Source: Advenella incenata
Lineage (GTDB): Bacteria; Pseudomonadota; Gammaproteobacteria; Burkholderiales; Burkholderiaceae_B
Direction of reading: 5' to 3'
NCBI RefSeq assembly: GCF_004217095.1
Contig: NZ_SHKO01000001.1
Location: forward strand, 1,910,234 to 1,974,233
Length of the DNA stretch: 64,000 bases
Numbering within the stretch: the first letter of the stretch is position 1; each line of letters starts with the position of its first letter. The position numbers and the translations under genes are program-made. This document shows positions 37,781 to 46,372 of the stretch, piece by piece. A model generated the notes under the pieces. That model was given only the letters and a program-made list of their open reading frames with translations, had not been told where the DNA came from and did no database searches.

Positions 37781-38887
37781 ATGTCGCTATTCAAACGGTC
37801 CGTTGTTGCAGAAATCACCAGTCACGGTGGCGTTGTCTTTTCAACGCTGATCATCGTATGGCTGAGTGTGCTGCTGGTGCGTTTGCTCGGTCAGGCTGCT
37901 GAAGGGCAGATCGGTGCAGACATCGTATTGGGGATTGCCGCACTCTCGAGCATTACCGCCTTGCCCACCATTTTGTCGGTGGCGCTGTTCATTGCGACCA
38001 TCACAACCATTTCACGCAATTACAGAGAATCTGAAATGGTAGTCTGGTTTGCCAGTGGCGTTTCGCTCAAAGACTGGATTTCGCCGGTATTGCGTGTGGC
38101 GCTGCCGGTCTGTGTACTGATCGCCATCCTGACGCTGGAAGTGACCCCCTGGGCTTATCGCCAGATCGAAGAATATCGTCAGCGTTACGAGCAGCGCTCC
38201 GATTTGTCCAAGATTACTGCCGGGCAGTTCATCGAATCGGCCGGCGGCGCACGCGTGTTTTTCACCGAAGCTCCCACCAATCCGCAAGATGAGATTGGCG
38301 CCGTGTTTGCCCGCGTCCTGGACAGCGACTGGTATACCATCGTGACCTCGAAAAACGCGCGGATCCGTCGCGAAGACAATGGTGACCGCTATGTGGTGTT
38401 GGGGCCAGGCAACCGCTATGACATGAAGAGCGACAGCGCCGAATTCCGGATGGTCAGCTTCGACTCCTATACCCTGCGCCTGGAGAACTCCTCAGGCACC
38501 AGTGCCGATGAAATCGCCCGGCAGAATGCGCTGAACCAGATGAAATCGCGCCCAACGACCAACCTGATCCAGGATCGCAAGGCGGAAAGCCAGGCCCAGA
38601 TCATGTGGCGGATTTCCTTGCCGCTGGCCGCCTTGAATCTGGCATTGCTTGCGATCCCGCTGGGCGCGGTCAATCCCCGCCTGGGGCGTTCGGGAGACTT
38701 GCTGCTGGCCGGTCTGACAGGGTTGCTCTATATGAATATGATCAATTTGATGCGGGGCTGGATCGGTAACGGAAAAATAGACTTTCTGACCGGGACCCTG
38801 TCGCTGCATATCATCGTCCTGGCGCTGTGCCTGTATGCGTTCTATACCCGAATGCGTTTGAAAACCCCAAAAAAATCAGCGGCTTAG
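37781..38887 (+). CDS. lptF: LPS export permease LptF
   Basis: A 368-residue inner-membrane permease of the LptB2FG transporter that drives lipopolysaccharide to the outer membrane. Three N-terminal hydrophobic segments (about 18-40, 50-75, 100-120), a periplasmic beta-jellyroll domain (about 130-270) and three C-terminal segments (from about 272) match LptF. Divergent from pepA as in most Proteobacteria. The usual partner lptG does not follow; cysB does, after 242 bp. The assignment to LptF rather than LptG rests on the pepA linkage and N-terminal sequence. Confidence 0.9.
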   Translation: MSLFKRSVVAEITSHGGVVFSTLIIVWLSVLLVRLLGQAAEGQIGADIVLGIAALSSITALPTILSVALFIATITTISRNYRESEMVVWFASGVSLKDWISPVLRVALPVCVLIAILTLEVTPWAYRQIEEYRQRYEQRSDLSKITAGQFIESAGGARVFFTEAPTNPQDEIGAVFARVLDSDWYTIVTSKNARIRREDNGDRYVVLGPGNRYDMKSDSAEFRMVSFDSYTLRLENSSGTSADEIARQNALNQMKSRPTTNLIQDRKAESQAQIMWRISLPLAALNLALLAIPLGAVNPRLGRSGDLLLAGLTGLLYMNMINLMRGWIGNGKIDFLTGTLSLHIIVLALCLYAFYTRMRLKTPKKSAA

Positions 38888-39129
38888 TGCCTGCACATAT
38901 ATTCATGTGGTATTTCAGTTGAAATAGACTATATGTATATACCCAATAATTATATAAATACGGTTCGTTATAACTTATAATCCGATAATGCGTATTGCCG
39001 CGAGCGGCGACACGCTGTCACCACCAGCGGGTTCCGCGACGGTCCAGGGCTCTCTATGGCCCTCTGTGCTGTTGTTACTGTTCCGGCGTCCCGCCTGCAG
39101 CGGTCAGGTGGATCAAAAAGGCAAGGATA
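38888..39129. other. lptF-cysB intergenic region
   Basis: A 242 bp gap. Its first half is AT-rich with a TATAAT hexamer at 38976-38981 that could serve a cysB promoter, and the second half is GC-rich without a visible gene. No remnant of lptG is recognisable in translation. Confidence 0.4.
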
Positions 39130-40119
39130 ATGAATCTACAGCAATTTCGTTTTATACGTGAAACCATCAGGCGCAACTACAATCTGACCGAGGCGTCCAG
39201 AATTTTGTTCACCTCGCAGCCGGGTGTATCCAAGGCGATCATCGAATTTGAAGATGAGCTGGGCGTCAAGGTTTTCGAACGCCACGGCAAACGCATCAAA
39301 GGCCTGACCAAACCCGGACAGGCGGTGGCCAGCATTATCGAGCGCATCATGATTGAGGTCGATAATCTGAAGAAAGTCAGCGATGAATTTGCGCGTCGCG
39401 ACGAGGGCAGCCTGGTCATTGCATGTACGCATACGCAGGCACGCTATTTTCTGCCCCGGTTCATCCCCGAATTCAGGCGCCGCTTTCCCAAGGTTCATGT
39501 TTCCCTGGCCGAGGGCAGCCCGTTGCAACTGGCGCAAATGGTGTTGCAGGAACAGGCTGACATTGCGCTGGCCACTGAATCGTTGTCCGAAGTGACCGGC
39601 CTGGCGACCTTGCCGTGCTATAGCTGGGAGCATACCCTGGTGGTCAAGCCCGATCACCCGCTGACGGAACTGACTTCATCGCAGGCAAAAAACCTGTCTC
39701 TGGAACAGATTGCCCAATTTCCCATCATCACTTATGATCGGGCTTTTTCCGGGCGCACGTCGATTGATCAGGCTTTTGCCAGTAAAGGACTCAAGCCGGA
39801 CATCGTTCTGGAAGCCATTGACGCTGATGTGATCAAAACCTATGTTGATGTGGAAATGGGTATCGGCATCATCGCCGGCGTGGCTTTTGACCCTCGGCGC
39901 GACTCCGGTTTTGTGGGCATTCCGGTAGGCCATCTTTTTGGCACGCATATCACCCGTATCGGCCTGAAAAGCGGCGTATTCCTGCGTGATTATGTGTACG
40001 ATTTCCTGGCCATGCTGACACCGGAATTAAGTCGCGATGCGGTCGAGGCAGCAGTCAATTCCAATGGCTCGAGCGATACAGATAACGACTATGCCCCGCC
40101 GTTGCGCCGGGTATCTTAG
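39130..40119 (+). CDS. cysB: LysR-type regulator CysB
   Basis: A 329-residue LysR family regulator that activates sulfate assimilation and cysteine synthesis, with N-acetylserine as inducer in enterics. The N-terminus MNLQQFRFIRETIRRNYNLTEASRILFTSQ (first part MNLQQFRFIRE, then NLTEASRILFTSQPGVSK at 17-34) is the CysB/Cbl helix-turn-helix, and the effector domain contains HTQARYFLP, ESLSEVTGLATLPCYSWEH and ITYDRAFSGRTSID, all CysB hallmarks. The ATG at 39130 is set by this homology; the frame back to 38995 is rejected. Confidence 0.92.
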   Translation: MNLQQFRFIRETIRRNYNLTEASRILFTSQPGVSKAIIEFEDELGVKVFERHGKRIKGLTKPGQAVASIIERIMIEVDNLKKVSDEFARRDEGSLVIACTHTQARYFLPRFIPEFRRRFPKVHVSLAEGSPLQLAQMVLQEQADIALATESLSEVTGLATLPCYSWEHTLVVKPDHPLTELTSSQAKNLSLEQIAQFPIITYDRAFSGRTSIDQAFASKGLKPDIVLEAIDADVIKTYVDVEMGIGIIAGVAFDPRRDSGFVGIPVGHLFGTHITRIGLKSGVFLRDYVYDFLAMLTPELSRDAVEAAVNSNGSSDTDNDYAPPLRRVS

Positions 40120-40211
40120 AGTTAAAGCCACGAAATACGGCAGGCGTCCCTGGTGTCGCCGACTGGCATGACAAGGGCGCTGCGATCCTATCAATCAAAC
40201 AGCCCCGAAGG

Positions 40212-40258
40212 CTGTGAACTACACCCCACAAATTGGATATCAATCCAGTCCTTTGGGT
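40212..40258. repeat. Imperfect hairpin with resemblance to IS3-family ends
   Basis: CACCC pairs with GGGTG at the outer ends, and ATTGGAT with ATCCAGT (one wobble) around ATCA. The preceding word, TGTGAACTACACCCCA, looks like the termini of some IS3-family elements (TGAACTGxxCCCCxAAAxTTGGA). There is no transposase nearby. It may be a solo end, a small palindromic repeat or chance. Confidence 0.3.
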
Positions 40259-40275
40259 GGAGAAGGTTTCATCTT

Positions 40276-40322
40276 CTGGACACGACGTTAAGAGAGAATG
40301 CTTAACGTCGTGTCCAGTTTTT
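40276..40322 (+). terminator. Strong intrinsic terminator of cysB
   Basis: CTGGACACGACGTTAAG (40276-40292) and CTTAACGTCGTGTCCAG (40301-40317) are a perfect 17-bp stem with loop AGAGAATG, followed by TTTTT. This is an unusually long perfect stem for an intrinsic terminator. It is 156 bases after the cysB stop. Confidence 0.85.
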
Positions 40323-40430
40323 GTCACCTCTTCAGGGGTGTTTTTTTATGCATTATGCAGGCGAGGGGGCATCGGGCCTTTTTCAATCGTCCCCCGAAGG
40401 CGCGCCTTCTTTATTCTCAAGTCCCTGACT

Positions 40431-42107
40431 TCAGTTCTTTTCGGGCGCCTGCTTTAATTCGCGCTTGAGAATCTTGCCCACCGCAGACTTGGGCAACTCA
40501 TCACGGAACTCAACAATCTTCGGCACTTTATAGCCGGTCAGCTCGGTTCTGCAAAAATCGATCAGTGCTTTTTCAGTAAGCGAGGCATCCTTGCGCACGA
40601 CCACGATCTTGACCACTTCGCCGGATGCGCCGTTTTCAGCACCAATAGCGGCTACCTCGCTGACCCCCGGGTGAGAAGCCACGACTTCTTCGATTTCGGA
40701 GGGATAGACATTGAATCCGGAGACAATGATCAGTTCTTTTTTGCGATCGACCAGGAAGATATATCCGTCCTCGTTGATATACCCCATGTCGCCGGTGCGC
40801 AGGAATCCATCAGGCTCAAACGCTTTCTGGGTTTCTGCTTCCTTGTTCCAGTATTGCCGCATGACTTGTGGTCCCTTGACGCACAGTTCCCCGGTTTCGT
40901 TGATGGCCAGCTCCTTGCCCTGGTCATCGCGGATCGAAATGTCAGTAGAAGGAACCGGCAGGCCGATCGAGCCATTGAATTCATTCAAGTCCAAGGGGTT
41001 GATGGTGACCGCCGGCGACGTTTCGGTTAGTCCGTAAGCCTGTGTTAGCGGTCTGCCGGTTACTTGTTTCCAGCGTTCGGCCACGGGGCGCTGCACGGCC
41101 ATGCCACCGCCGAGCGTCAGCTTCAGATGCTCAAACGATACCGATTTGAAATCGGCATTGTTCAACAGCGCATTAAACAGCGTGTTGACGCCGGTAAAAG
41201 CGGTAAACGGATACTTGCGCAATTCTTTGATAAAGCCGGGAATATCGCGGGGGTTCAGAATCAGCAGATTGGTTGCGCCCAGGCGAATGAAAGTAAGGCA
41301 ATTGGCAGTGAGCGCGAAGATATGATAAAGCGGCAGGGCAGTAACCACAAAATCGTTGTTATTGCCCTTGGCATAGGGTTTGACCCAGGCGTAGGCCTGG
41401 CATAGATTGGCCACCAGGTTGCCGTGGCTGAGCACCGCACCTTTGGCCACACCGGTCGTTCCTCCGGTGTATTGCAGGAACGCCATGTCTGAATGATCCA
41501 GGCTGACCGGCCTGAAGTCGTCGACGTTGGTGCGCTTCATGATATCGGCAAAGCGAATATGACCGGGCAGGGACCAGGCCGGAACCATTTTCTTCACATG
41601 GCGTACGATCATATTCAGCAGCAGCCCCTTGATCGTGCCAAGCATGTCGCCCAGCGTGGTTACCACCACATGCTTCAGGTCAGGCAGCGCCGGTCTGGCC
41701 ACTTCAAGCGTATGCGCAAAGTTCTCTACGACGACCACAAACTCGGCCTGGGCATCCTTGAGCTGATGTTCCAGTTCGCGGGCCGTATATAGGGGATTGC
41801 AATTGACCACTGTGCATCCGGCCAGCAGGGTGCCAAACAGCGCGACCGGATATTGCAGGATATTGGGCATCATGAGGGCGACGCGTGTGCCCCGCGTGGC
41901 GCCCTGTTCCTGCAACCAGGCAGCAAAGCGACGGGCTGCCTCATGCAACTGCGCATAGCTCAGGGACTGTCCCATGGATATATACGCGGTCGAGCCGGCG
42001 TAGCGTTCGCAGCTTTCATTGAACAGTTCCGCCAGTGAGGCATAGTCGTCTATATTGATTTCTGCCGGAACGCCTTTTGGATAATTTTTTAGCCAGATTT
42101 TTTCCAT
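40431..42107 (-). CDS. fadD: Long-chain-fatty-acid-CoA ligase
   Basis: A 558-residue AMP-forming ligase that activates imported fatty acids to acyl-CoA at the inner membrane. The P-loop YTGGTTGVAKGAVLSH lies near 206-221, with the adenylate motif YGLTETSP and GELCVKGPQVMRQYW, and the hinge and catalytic lysine in FRDELPKSAVGKILKRELK near the C-terminus. AGGATAAG precedes the ATG. It is the last gene of the fadL-CHI-fadD run read leftward. Confidence 0.94.
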   Translation of the reverse strand: MEKIWLKNYPKGVPAEINIDDYASLAELFNESCERYAGSTAYISMGQSLSYAQLHEAARRFAAWLQEQGATRGTRVALMMPNILQYPVALFGTLLAGCTVVNCNPLYTARELEHQLKDAQAEFVVVVENFAHTLEVARPALPDLKHVVVTTLGDMLGTIKGLLLNMIVRHVKKMVPAWSLPGHIRFADIMKRTNVDDFRPVSLDHSDMAFLQYTGGTTGVAKGAVLSHGNLVANLCQAYAWVKPYAKGNNNDFVVTALPLYHIFALTANCLTFIRLGATNLLILNPRDIPGFIKELRKYPFTAFTGVNTLFNALLNNADFKSVSFEHLKLTLGGGMAVQRPVAERWKQVTGRPLTQAYGLTETSPAVTINPLDLNEFNGSIGLPVPSTDISIRDDQGKELAINETGELCVKGPQVMRQYWNKEAETQKAFEPDGFLRTGDMGYINEDGYIFLVDRKKELIIVSGFNVYPSEIEEVVASHPGVSEVAAIGAENGASGEVVKIVVVRKDASLTEKALIDFCRTELTGYKVPKIVEFRDELPKSAVGKILKRELKQAPEKN

Positions 42108-42156
42108 GTCTTATCCTGGGAGTAAAAGGACCATAAACCAACGCCGTACCCCGGCG

Positions 42157-42735
42157 TCAACCCGCACCGAGCAACGCCCGCTTCAACGATGGCTGGGCAG
42201 GGTCATTGCCCAGCCATACGGCAAGCAGTGCCTGTGCAAAGCCCGCGTCATCGACCGCGCCTTGTTGTCCACCCAGCGCCAACACCGACACCTGCGAGCC
42301 GGAAAAGATAAGGTCAATCACGCTGCCTCTTTTAAGGCTTTTCTGTTTGAGCAGCAGGTCGGCAAACTGTCGGGCAGACGGCTGTATCGCTTGCCACTGG
42401 CTTGTATTGGTATTGTCTCGTAATCCTTCATTTAATGCATCGGCCAGGTCAGTGCTGTCAATGTCGCGTAACAGTACCAGCCTCATGGCACGCGGCGCGG
42501 TACTGCTGATAAGCGCCTGCGCCTGGTCGGTTTTTTTACCAGTGTACAACGCCGCCAGATATACGTCGAATACCACCTTCTTGCGAATACCGGCGCCATT
42601 GAGGACCAGCTGTGTGTTGCCGACATGCAGCGTGTCAGGTACGGTGTGTCCGTCCACGGTTCGGGCGTTGGCGTCCAGGACCAGGGTCGACAGAATGACA
42701 AGCACGGCGGCCAGAAAAGATGCGTTGAATTTCAT
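42157..42735 (-). CDS. Exported chalcone-isomerase-fold protein
   Basis: A 192-residue protein with a clear signal peptide (1-24, ending DANA) and then the Chalcone_3 type sequence LVLNGAGIRKKVVFDVYLAALYTG (in parts: LVLNGAGIRKK, VVFDVYLAALYTG), RLVLLRDIDSTDLADAL and FAQALLAVWLGNDP. Bacterial members are usually annotated only as chalcone isomerase family; plant members with this fold include fatty-acid-binding proteins. R51 and Y59/Y64 fall where a carboxylate-binding Arg and Tyr would be expected, but this needs an alignment. It lies between fadL (109 bp) and fadD (49 bp) on the same strand, which suggests a periplasmic role in fatty acid uptake. The ATG at 42735 is chosen because it starts the signal peptide. 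Confidence 0.85.
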   Translation of the reverse strand: MKFNASFLAAVLVILSTLVLDANARTVDGHTVPDTLHVGNTQLVLNGAGIRKKVVFDVYLAALYTGKKTDQAQALISSTAPRAMRLVLLRDIDSTDLADALNEGLRDNTNTSQWQAIQPSARQFADLLLKQKSLKRGSVIDLIFSGSQVSVLALGGQQGAVDDAGFAQALLAVWLGNDPAQPSLKRALLGAG

Positions 42736-42844
42736 TGTTTGTCTCCGAATAAAATTCTTGTTGCGGTGCAGTCCACCGTGCATGGCGCGAAGCAAATCCG
42801 AACCATGCACGATGCTTCCTGCAGCCGTTACAGCCGGTGCCTTG

Positions 42845-44314
42845 TCAGAAGCGGTGCGAGACCTGCAGGCCGAAAATATGGCCATGGGACTTGTAGCTGC
42901 CGCTCAGACGCCCGTACTGCGCAAGGTTGCCGTCGTTGGTATTGTCTACATGCGATTTTTTCAGATACATATAGCTGTAGCCAACATCGATTGCGGTATT
43001 TTCCGTAGGCTTATATTGCGCGCCTACGGAGAGCCAATAGCGGTCGTTGTCCGGTAACGAGGCCGGGCGGTGCTCCGCGGAGCGCACCGGCGACTGATCC
43101 CAGGCCACACCGGCTTTCAGCTTCCATTGTGGCGCCACCTGATACATGGCACCCACAGCTATGCGCCAGGAGTCCTTAAACCTCAGATCCAGACTGGCGT
43201 CGGGCAAGGTGTCACTTTGGATGGTCAACTTCGGCAGGCTGCTCCAGCCGGTCCACTGGATGTCGCCCAGCAGTTCCCAGCGTGGGCTGATGCGTTGATA
43301 CACGCTGAGCAGTGCCGTATCGGGAAGTGTCACACTGGCGCTGGATGAAGAGGTCAGCGATCCCGGTACGAGGCTGTAGATTTCCTGCAACTGTGCGGGC
43401 ATCGCGCCAATCATGGCGGCCGATGGGCGGTGAATATCCACGTCGGTGTCGCCCGTCGCTTTGTACTTGATACGGGAGCGGTAGGACAAGCCGATGCGCG
43501 TGTCTTCGCTGGGATGGAACATGACGCCGATATTCCAGCCCAGGGCCGTATCATTCATTTTGACCCTGGCCTCGCCATCCAAAATAGGACCGTACTGATC
43601 GCCTGTTGCCTTGCCCATGGCAGCAGCCTGTTGTGCAGGAACACCGGCAGCGATGTACTTTTGCGTAACCGCGCCAGCAACCTGGCTGCGCATGTCAACC
43701 ACGGTGCTCTTCTCATATTCAGCCTTGATGCGCTGGATATTGATCCCTGCGCCAATCGACCAGGTATCGTTCAGTTTATAGGCGAGCGACGGGTTGAAAT
43801 TGATGGTTTCGATTTCAAATTTCTTGGAATGGTAGCGGCCCATGAAGCCATCACCATAATCTGTCGCAAGGCCGAAGGGTGCGCCGATGCCCAGCCCGGC
43901 GAACAAACGGTCTGATACCTGCCATGAGACATAGGCATTCGGGACAAAAGCGCCGCCCCCTGCGTTATCGCCTTCATCGCCCAACCGGGTGCCGGAGAAC
44001 TGGGCGTTGGCTGTACCAAAAGCGGCGGGCAGGGAGCTGCGATCATTGCTGAACTTGAACGATGGGATAATGTAGTTGCCACCTACTGATATGTTTAGGC
44101 CGGGCAGATTGGTCATGCCGGCTGGGTTGTAGTAAATGGTGGAAGCGTTTTCTGCCACGGCACCACTGCCCGCGTAGGCCACGCCCAGTCCGCTGGCATT
44201 CTGTTCCTGCAAGTTAAAGCCAGCGGCATGCACCGCTGTGACGTTTGATATTCCCAGTCCGAGCAATGTTGCGCTCAGAAGCGTCCGCTGGAGTTTATAT
44301 GTATGTCTCTTCAT
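42845..44314 (-). CDS. fadL: Long-chain fatty acid outer membrane transporter, FadL family
   Basis: A 489-residue outer-membrane beta-barrel of the OmpP1/FadL family, which lets long-chain fatty acids or other hydrophobic compounds cross the outer membrane. The signal peptide ends at AVHAAG, and the mature N-terminus has GFNLQEQNASGLGVAYAGSG followed by the family motif IYYNPAGMTNLPG. It ends in the aromatic residue typical for barrel proteins (SHRF). AGGATGG lies 8 bases before the ATG. FadD downstream supports fatty acids as the substrate. Confidence 0.9.
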   Translation of the reverse strand: MKRHTYKLQRTLLSATLLGLGISNVTAVHAAGFNLQEQNASGLGVAYAGSGAVAENASTIYYNPAGMTNLPGLNISVGGNYIIPSFKFSNDRSSLPAAFGTANAQFSGTRLGDEGDNAGGGAFVPNAYVSWQVSDRLFAGLGIGAPFGLATDYGDGFMGRYHSKKFEIETINFNPSLAYKLNDTWSIGAGINIQRIKAEYEKSTVVDMRSQVAGAVTQKYIAAGVPAQQAAAMGKATGDQYGPILDGEARVKMNDTALGWNIGVMFHPSEDTRIGLSYRSRIKYKATGDTDVDIHRPSAAMIGAMPAQLQEIYSLVPGSLTSSSSASVTLPDTALLSVYQRISPRWELLGDIQWTGWSSLPKLTIQSDTLPDASLDLRFKDSWRIAVGAMYQVAPQWKLKAGVAWDQSPVRSAEHRPASLPDNDRYWLSVGAQYKPTENTAIDVGYSYMYLKKSHVDNTNDGNLAQYGRLSGSYKSHGHIFGLQVSHRF

Positions 44315-44437
44315 ACGTCCATCCTAAGTGTAAAACTGGTGATTGCTTGTTTAATAGCCTATGGCGTTGCCCCAGGCTGTCAAGTCTTATCACATTTGAA
44401 ATATATGGGATTTTGTTTTATTCCCCGCTGCATCCTG

Positions 44438-46363
44438 TCATAGTCCTCCGTTGCTACGTTTGTAATGAATGGGTCCACCTGTAAACGGAGCAAACCCAGT
44501 CCCAAATATCACGCCTGCATCGGCAAGATCTGCGTCCTGCACGATGTTGTGCGCAAGTTGTTTTTCGGTCTGTTCTATCAGCGGCTTGATCAGGCGCTGT
44601 GCCAGGCCCTGTGGGATGGCTTTGTTGCTGCGTTGATCATGCTTGCGGTCTTTCCATACGTAAAACCCTTCACCGCTTTTGACGCCCAGCTTGCCCTGCG
44701 CAATTTTGTTCTGCAGACAGCGCGGCGGATCCTGGCCTTCGGACAATTGTTTGCCCGCAGCCATGGCTATATCCAGGCCAACTGTATCGGCCAGCGCGAT
44801 CGGTCCCATTGGCATGCCGAACTCAAGCATGGCGGTGTCGATGACTTCGGGGTCGATACCTTCGTCAATGCAACGCATGGCTTGCAACATGTAGGGGGCA
44901 AGTACGGCGTTGACCAGAAACCCAGGCGTGTCCTGAACCGGCAGCGGCAGTTTGCCGATTTTGCCGACAAAGGCGGTGGCGGTGTCCAGGGTTTCCTGGG
45001 CGATGCCATCGGCGTGCACCACTTCAACCAGTGGCATGCGGGACACGGGATTGAAAAAATGAATACCGACAAAACGTTCGGGGTGGACCAGCACGCTGCG
45101 CAACTGCGCGATGGACAGGCTGGATGTGTTGGTGGCCAGAATGGCCCCTTCTTTCATTTTCGGTTCTATTTGCCGATAGAGCGATTGCTTGGCTTGCGGA
45201 TTTTCACTGATCGCTTCAATGATCAGGTCAGCCGTTGCAATGCCGTGGCCTTCCAGATCAGGAATCAGGCGATCACGCGCCGCCTGCGCGGTATACCTAT
45301 CCTTGCGGGCATAAGTGGAGACGGCATTTTTGAACGCGCCGGCAATGCGCTGGGCGTCGGTATCCTGCAAGGTGGTTTTTATGCCCTGCAGCGCGCACCA
45401 GGCAGCGATGCCGCCGCCCATAACGCCAGCCCCGATGACATGAACATGGTTGACGGCTTTGGCATTGTCTTTTTTGCCGAAAGCCTTGAGCCGCTCCTGC
45501 AGGTGAAAGACGCGGATCAGGTTGCGGGTGACATCCGACTGCAGCAGCCGAGTTAGCGCCTGTGGATCGGCCAGCGGATCGCCATCATGTTTTTCCCACA
45601 ACTGCAACATGGTCAGGGTGGCAGGGTAGTGACCATAAGGATCTTTCTGCTTGACGCTTTTGCGCGCCTGGCCGGCGACCAGCGATTTGAATGGTGCACG
45701 ATTGAGCAGGCCGGCCAGGCCTTGAGCCCGACGTGCCGGTTTGCCAGAAGTGACCAGGTCTATAGCCGATTTCTCAGCGACCCTGGGAGCAACAAGCAGG
45801 TCCACCAAACCGGCAGATTTAGCCTTGCGACCATCCAGCGTGCGGCCGGTCAGCATCATGTTCAGGGCGGTTTGCGGGCCGATCAGACGAGGCAGTCGCA
45901 TCAGGCCGCCCCAGGCCGGGAAGATACCCAATTTGACTTCAGGCAGCCCGATCACCGGTTTAGGTGAGTCGACCGCGATGCGATAGCGGCAGGCCAGCGC
46001 CAGCTCCAATCCACCACCCAGGCAGGGTCCGTGCAGGAGCGTCAGCGTAGGAAAGGACAGTTTTTCAATACGGTTGAATAAATGCCAGCCACGTTCAATC
46101 AGCTTACGACCATTGTCAACGTTGTCGACGTTTTGAAACTCCTTGACGTCGGCGCCTGCAATGAAGCCGTTGCGTTTGCCCGAGCGGATGATCAGGGCCT
46201 TGGGCGGTGCCGATTCCAGGCTGCCGATGATGTCGGCCAGTTCTTCCATGACGTCGCTGGCCAGCGCATTCATGCTGCGATCCGGGCAGTCGATGGTCAG
46301 CCATGCGATATTCTGCGCATCGTTCTGCAGTGTCCAGTTCTGGTATGTTTTCACAGTTGTCAT
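44438..46363 (-). CDS. 3-hydroxyacyl-CoA dehydrogenase / enoyl-CoA hydratase (FadB/FadJ type)
   Basis: A 641-residue multifunctional beta-oxidation enzyme. The N-terminal crotonase domain (about 1-190) has FIAGADVKEF and the oxyanion-hole LHGPCLGGGLELALACRYR; the NAD-binding domain (about 305-490) has VHVIGAGVMGGGIAAWCA; the C-terminal 3HCDH domain follows (VQDTPGFLVNAVLAPYM). The final repeat is shorter than in E. coli FadB or FadJ (714-729 residues). The crotonase catalytic glutamates were not individually verified. It is the last gene of the tetR-fadE-thiolase operon. Confidence 0.9.
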   Translation of the reverse strand: MTTVKTYQNWTLQNDAQNIAWLTIDCPDRSMNALASDVMEELADIIGSLESAPPKALIIRSGKRNGFIAGADVKEFQNVDNVDNGRKLIERGWHLFNRIEKLSFPTLTLLHGPCLGGGLELALACRYRIAVDSPKPVIGLPEVKLGIFPAWGGLMRLPRLIGPQTALNMMLTGRTLDGRKAKSAGLVDLLVAPRVAEKSAIDLVTSGKPARRAQGLAGLLNRAPFKSLVAGQARKSVKQKDPYGHYPATLTMLQLWEKHDGDPLADPQALTRLLQSDVTRNLIRVFHLQERLKAFGKKDNAKAVNHVHVIGAGVMGGGIAAWCALQGIKTTLQDTDAQRIAGAFKNAVSTYARKDRYTAQAARDRLIPDLEGHGIATADLIIEAISENPQAKQSLYRQIEPKMKEGAILATNTSSLSIAQLRSVLVHPERFVGIHFFNPVSRMPLVEVVHADGIAQETLDTATAFVGKIGKLPLPVQDTPGFLVNAVLAPYMLQAMRCIDEGIDPEVIDTAMLEFGMPMGPIALADTVGLDIAMAAGKQLSEGQDPPRCLQNKIAQGKLGVKSGEGFYVWKDRKHDQRSNKAIPQGLAQRLIKPLIEQTEKQLAHNIVQDADLADAGVIFGTGFAPFTGGPIHYKRSNGGL

Positions 46364-46372
46364 AATTGATCC

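Larger units (their letters stand above)
40120..40430. other. Intergenic region between cysB and fadD
   Basis: A 311 bp gap between convergent genes. It contains a 47 bp imperfect hairpin region with an IS3-end-like word (about 40198-40258) and the strong cysB terminator at 40276-40322. No gene is visible. Confidence 0.5.

Noticed and set aside
44465-45556. 363-codon plus-strand open frame opposite the FadB/FadJ gene
   Set aside because: It is a shadow of the conserved dehydrogenase coding sequence.
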